A stretch of 9,682 nt of DNA from Porticoccaceae bacterium (GTDB lineage Bacteria > Pseudomonadota > Gammaproteobacteria > Pseudomonadales > Porticoccaceae). The position numbers and the translations under genes were made by a program. The notes beneath the pieces were generated by a model, which worked only from the letters and a program-made list of their open reading frames with translations, had not been told where the DNA came from and searched no databases. Shown here one piece after another: positions 6,911-9,682 of this stretch (positions within the stretch are counted from its first letter, which is position 1; each line of letters opens with the position of its first letter). The stretch lies in assembly GCA_019090225.1 (NCBI GenBank), contig JAHRWI010000176.1, positions 1 through 9,682 of the forward strand. Reading direction: 5' to 3'.

Positions 6911-7339
6911 ATGCGAAAAACCCGGTATCGACATTTTATCGTAGCGCTATGGCTGATGACCTTCCTTGGTCAGGCTTTGGCCTCTGCGAGCCTGTGTTGT
7001 GAAAATCCGGCTTTGTCGACGCAGCTTGAGCAACAAACGTTTGATGCTTTAAATCAGCCTTCAGCAACAGAGACCCCCGCAATTAAAGCGATGGGGATTG
7101 ATCATAGCCAACACCAGCAATCAAAATCTTCCCTAAGCCCCAAACCCGTTTTAGACGCAGACGCAGCGCCGGAATGTATTAGCGATTGCGATTGCATGAT
7201 GGGTGGATGCGCAACAGCTGCCTTATCCGAAACCCAGTCTGGGTTTAATATGAATTTTGTTTTACCCACCAGCGCCTACACTAGCTTGCCTCAAGATCAC
7301 TTGATCGCCTCTCTGTTCCGCCCCCCAATTTCCCACTAA
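6911..7339 (+). CDS. Small exported Cys/Met/His-containing protein, probable periplasmic metal binder
   Basis: A 142-residue protein with a clear signal peptide: basic MRKTRYRH, hydrophobic 9-22, and a likely cleavage near ALA-SAS (residues 22-27). The mature part carries C29-C30, the pair H65/H68 in IDHSQHQQ, and a dense cluster CISDCDCMMGGC at residues 89-100 (Cys 89, 93, 95, 100; Met 96-97). Low-complexity, poorly structured sequence joins these sites. Such soft-ligand clusters suit Cu(I)/Ag(I). Small exported proteins of this style commonly precede copper-efflux genes in gammaproteobacteria, some annotated as CopL-like, but I cannot assign it to a named family. The ribosome binding site is poor: the nearest AGG is 16 bases upstream at 6892-6894. 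Cotranscription with the downstream channel gene is inferred from the same orientation and a 168-base gap. Confidence 0.7.
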   Translation: MRKTRYRHFIVALWLMTFLGQALASASLCCENPALSTQLEQQTFDALNQPSATETPAIKAMGIDHSQHQQSKSSLSPKPVLDADAAPECISDCDCMMGGCATAALSETQSGFNMNFVLPTSAYTSLPQDHLIASLFRPPISH

Positions 7340-7383
7340 TACAGGGTCAGTGCGCCTGAAACATGGCCCGCTTTGCCCAGCGC

Positions 7384-7422
7384 TTATCGACTTTCTGTCG
7401 AGTGCTATCGAGCTGTATCGAA
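7384..7422. repeat. Phased TATCGA cluster upstream of the outer-membrane channel gene
   Basis: TATCGA or TGTCGA occurs four times with TCGA beginning at 7387, 7398, 7408 and 7418, spacings of 11, 10 and 10 bases, close to one helical turn. It lies about 90 bases before the channel gene's start. Further on, a 5-base hairpin (GGGAG 7432-7436, CTCCC 7445-7449) and the palindrome CCCCAGGGG (7460-7468) are also present. The cluster could be an operator array or an unselected repeat. Confidence 0.5.
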
Positions 7423-7507
7423 TTTATTAGCGGGAGCAGCCAAACTCCCAACTTGAAAACCCCAGGGGCATCAACAATAAAGCCTTCAGAAATTTTTGGG
7501 AGACATC

Positions 7508-8887
7508 ATGGTATTTATCCCCGGCATACCACCCGGCAAGCCACCCGCGAAATTAGCACGGCAGATTTTTATTGCCTTTCGCCGGTTGGCGCTGTTCATA
7601 GCTCTGTTCGTTACGACCCCCGCTACCGTCCTGGCAACAGAGACTTCCCAGGCCAGTGAGCCAATATCAGGACAAATACTGACAGAAAAAATGGCCATCG
7701 ATAAGGCCGTCAGTACCAACCCAAACCTTGCCCAAATGCAGGCGCGTTACGAAGCCCTGAAGGAAATCCCCTCCCAACAGGGCACATTGCCCGACCCGGT
7801 TTTAAGCTTAAACGCTATGAATCTGCCCTCCAACACTTTTCATGTCGGCCAGGAGCCTATGACTCAAATGCAGATTGGCGTGAGCCAGGCCTTTCCCTTT
7901 CCTGGCAAGCTGGCATTAAAAGAAGCTGCCAGCGAATTTGACGCCCAGGCGGCGGGATATTCAGTTGACGAGACCAGGCTGCGTTTAATAAACAATGTTA
8001 AGCGCAGCTGGTGGCAACTGTTTTATCTGGATCGTGCGCTGGATACGGTCGAGAGTAATCAGGCTTTACTACGCAACTTTATTCAGGTCGCACAGACCAA
8101 ATACGAGGTCGGCGATGGTTTGCAACAGGATGTCCTGTTGGCGCAACTGGAATTATCAAAATTACTTGACCGAAAAATTCAGTTAAAGGCGATTCGTCAA
8201 AGCCAGGTCATCCAGCTCAATGTGCTGATGGATAGCCCGGCGAATACCAGGATAATCCTGCCGAAAACTGTTTCGGAAAATATGGCCACAATTGCCGATC
8301 AGGAAATCCTCTATCGGCGAGCCGAAGCCGTAAGACCTTTGTTGGAAAAAACCAGAAAGCACATTAGCGCCGCACAATCGCGACTCGATCTAGCCGAAAA
8401 AAATTATTATCCGGACTTTAAAGTGGGTGTTGCCTACGGTGATCGGCGCGGCGATAACCCCATGGCTCAGGGCGGTTCACGTTCGGATCTGCTATCCCTT
8501 ATGTTCAGCGTCAACCTACCTATTCATACCGATCGCAAACAATCCAGAGCCGTGCAACAGCGCAGCTTTGAATTAGCACAAAATCGTTACGCCCTTCAGG
8601 ATAAGCAGGGTACGGTTCGCGCCGATATTTCCCTGGCGGCGACCAATTATCAACGCGCTCAGGAACAATTCGCCCTGTTTAAGCAGGGCATTATCCCCCT
8701 GGCCCGGCAAACCGTGTCTTCGATGCTGGCGGGCTACCAGGTGAATCAGGTGGATTTTCTCAACCTGATTCGTAGCCAGGTCACGCTATTTAACTATCAA
8801 CTTCAATATTGGCAGGCGCTCACCGAAGCCAATCAGGCGCTGGCGCAACTGGCTGCGGCCGTTGGCGAGGAAAATATTTATGAATAA
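7508..8887 (+). CDS. TolC-family outer-membrane efflux channel (CusC/CzcC type)
   Basis: A 459-residue outer-membrane factor that would form the trimeric exit duct of an RND metal-efflux pump. The N-terminal signal has its hydrophobic core at 26-43 ending VLA; there is no lipobox cysteine, so it is not a lipoprotein, unlike E. coli CusC. Family hallmarks follow: GTLPDPVLSL (92-101), GVSQAFPFPGKL (124-135), and two long-helix OEP repeats. The second repeat carries AEKNYYPDFKVGVAYGDR. The frame is open from a TTG at 7496, but I chose ATG 7508 because GGAG (7499-7502) sits 5 bases before it. Even so the N-region is long for a signal peptide. The gene ends overlapping the next by 8 bases, a sign of translational coupling with the adaptor. 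Substrate (Cu/Ag rather than Zn/Co/Cd) is inferred from the neighbouring genes. Confidence 0.9.
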   Translation: MVFIPGIPPGKPPAKLARQIFIAFRRLALFIALFVTTPATVLATETSQASEPISGQILTEKMAIDKAVSTNPNLAQMQARYEALKEIPSQQGTLPDPVLSLNAMNLPSNTFHVGQEPMTQMQIGVSQAFPFPGKLALKEAASEFDAQAAGYSVDETRLRLINNVKRSWWQLFYLDRALDTVESNQALLRNFIQVAQTKYEVGDGLQQDVLLAQLELSKLLDRKIQLKAIRQSQVIQLNVLMDSPANTRIILPKTVSENMATIADQEILYRRAEAVRPLLEKTRKHISAAQSRLDLAEKNYYPDFKVGVAYGDRRGDNPMAQGGSRSDLLSLMFSVNLPIHTDRKQSRAVQQRSFELAQNRYALQDKQGTVRADISLAATNYQRAQEQFALFKQGIIPLARQTVSSMLAGYQVNQVDFLNLIRSQVTLFNYQLQYWQALTEANQALAQLAAAVGEENIYE

Positions 8888-9682
8888 ATCAATCATTACT
8901 ACCGCAGCTTTAATGCTCGCACTCGGTGGCGGGGCTGGCTACTGGTTGTCCGAACGACAGGGCAGCCAGATGACTGCCGTAACTGATCAAGACATGCAAA
9001 AAAGTAAAGAACCGCTGTTTTACCGCCACCCTATGGATCCATCCATCACCTCTCCGGTGCCGGCCAAAGGCTCCATGGGGATGGACTATCTGCCGGTTTA
9101 TATAGACGGAGGTGCAAGTACTGAGGCCATGGCAGGTTCTGTCCAGATTGATCCCGTGGTCGTGCAAAACATCGGTGTACGCACAGCCATTGCCACGCGA
9201 CAAGCCTTAAGCCGAACCATTCGCGCGGTGGGCCGAGTGGATTTTGATGAAGCCAAAATGACCCACCTCCACCCAAAAGTAGAAGGCTGGATTGAAGATA
9301 TTCGCATCGACAAAACCGGGCAGCATGTCGCCTTTGACGACGTTTTGTTAAGCATCTACTCGCCCAAACTGGTCTCCACACAACAGGAATATTTGCTCGC
9401 GCTAAATTCACTGGAGACTTTTGAAAATAGCCCCTTTGGTGAGATCAAACAGGGTGCCGAAAATTTAGTAAAAAGCTCAAGGGAACGCTTACACCTGCTG
9501 GATGTGGCGCAACATCAAATTCATGAGCTTGAACAAAGCCGGGAAATTAAAAAAACTCAACATATTCATAGCCCCGCAACGGGAACCGTCATTCGTATCG
9601 GCGCGCGCAAGGGTCAATACGTCACGCCAAAAACTGAGCTTTATATGATCGTTGATTTAAGCCAGGTCTGGGTCTATGCCGA
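8880..9682 (+). CDS. CusB-type periplasmic adaptor (membrane fusion protein), 3' end outside the window
   Basis: The first 267 residues of an RND efflux adaptor that would bridge an inner-membrane pump and the TolC-type channel. An N-terminal membrane anchor or signal (residues 4-23, ITTAALMLALGGGAGYWL) has no lipobox. Residues 47-74 (FYRHPMDP, KGSMGMDYLPVY) form a heavy-metal-binding-domain motif resembling the CusB N-terminus and using Met/His instead of Cys. The lipoyl/barrel-sandwich half-motif HLHPKVEGWIEDIRIDKTGQHV is at 129-150, followed by YSPKLVSTQQEYLLAL (160-175), a helical hairpin at about 170-225, and the second lipoyl half HIHSPATGTVIRIGARKGQYV (228-248). The ATG overlaps the channel gene's last codons by 8 bases, with GAGGAA 7 bases upstream. 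The remaining beta-barrel and membrane-proximal domains, and a CusA-type pump gene, are expected to the right. Confidence 0.92.
   Translation, partial: MNKSIITTAALMLALGGGAGYWLSERQGSQMTAVTDQDMQKSKEPLFYRHPMDPSITSPVPAKGSMGMDYLPVYIDGGASTEAMAGSVQIDPVVVQNIGVRTAIATRQALSRTIRAVGRVDFDEAKMTHLHPKVEGWIEDIRIDKTGQHVAFDDVLLSIYSPKLVSTQQEYLLALNSLETFENSPFGEIKQGAENLVKSSRERLHLLDVAQHQIHELEQSREIKKTQHIHSPATGTVIRIGARKGQYVTPKTELYMIVDLSQVWVYA

Noticed and set aside
7496..7507. TTG at 7496 as the start of the channel gene
   Set aside because: The GGAG at 7499-7502 is ideally placed for ATG 7508 and would fall inside the coding sequence if TTG were used.
7363..7659. A 98-codon plus-strand open frame overlapping the channel gene start
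   Set aside because: It overlaps the signal-peptide region of a clear TolC-family gene in another frame, has no convincing ribosome binding site and includes the TATCGA repeat as coding sequence.

Overview
The window looks like chromosomal DNA from a free-living Gram-negative bacterium, most likely a gammaproteobacterium. The inference rests on outer-membrane TolC-type and CusB-type efflux genes, signal peptides, AGGAG-type ribosome binding sites and moderate GC; no genus can be named from sequence alone.

Left part (1-2182). A minus-strand gene runs off the left edge with only its first 15 codons present. About 350 bases without a convincing gene follow; they contain a strong palindrome and possibly a decayed reading frame. 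A complete metallo-beta-lactamase-fold hydrolase (394-1275, plus) then converges on a crotonase-family gene (1340-2182, minus). The 64-base gap between their stops holds a degenerate tandem array of an 8-base unit.

Centre (2183-6745). A 210-base divergent intergenic region leads into a very large gene (1450 codons) for an envelope membrane protein of unknown function. Read closely, the protein is two diverged copies of one architecture placed head to tail: a hydrophobic export segment, a large predicted extracytoplasmic domain, a conserved GPD-containing junction and a membrane bundle. The second copy even keeps its own signal-peptide-like segment. This is the most unusual object in the window.

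Right part (6746-9682). A heavy-metal (probably copper/silver) efflux locus begins here. A small exported Cys/Met/His-containing protein comes first, then a TolC-type outer-membrane channel of the CusC/CzcC kind, then a CusB-type periplasmic adaptor that overlaps the channel gene by 8 bases and runs off the right edge. By family precedent an RND pump (CusA type) should follow outside the window. The three genes would form one route from periplasm to outside, with the small protein a likely periplasmic metal binder or accessory.

TTATCGAG-like words recur in three of the intergenic regions, including a 10-11-base-spaced cluster just upstream of the channel gene. No rRNA, tRNA, CRISPR array, insertion sequence or intact transposase was seen.
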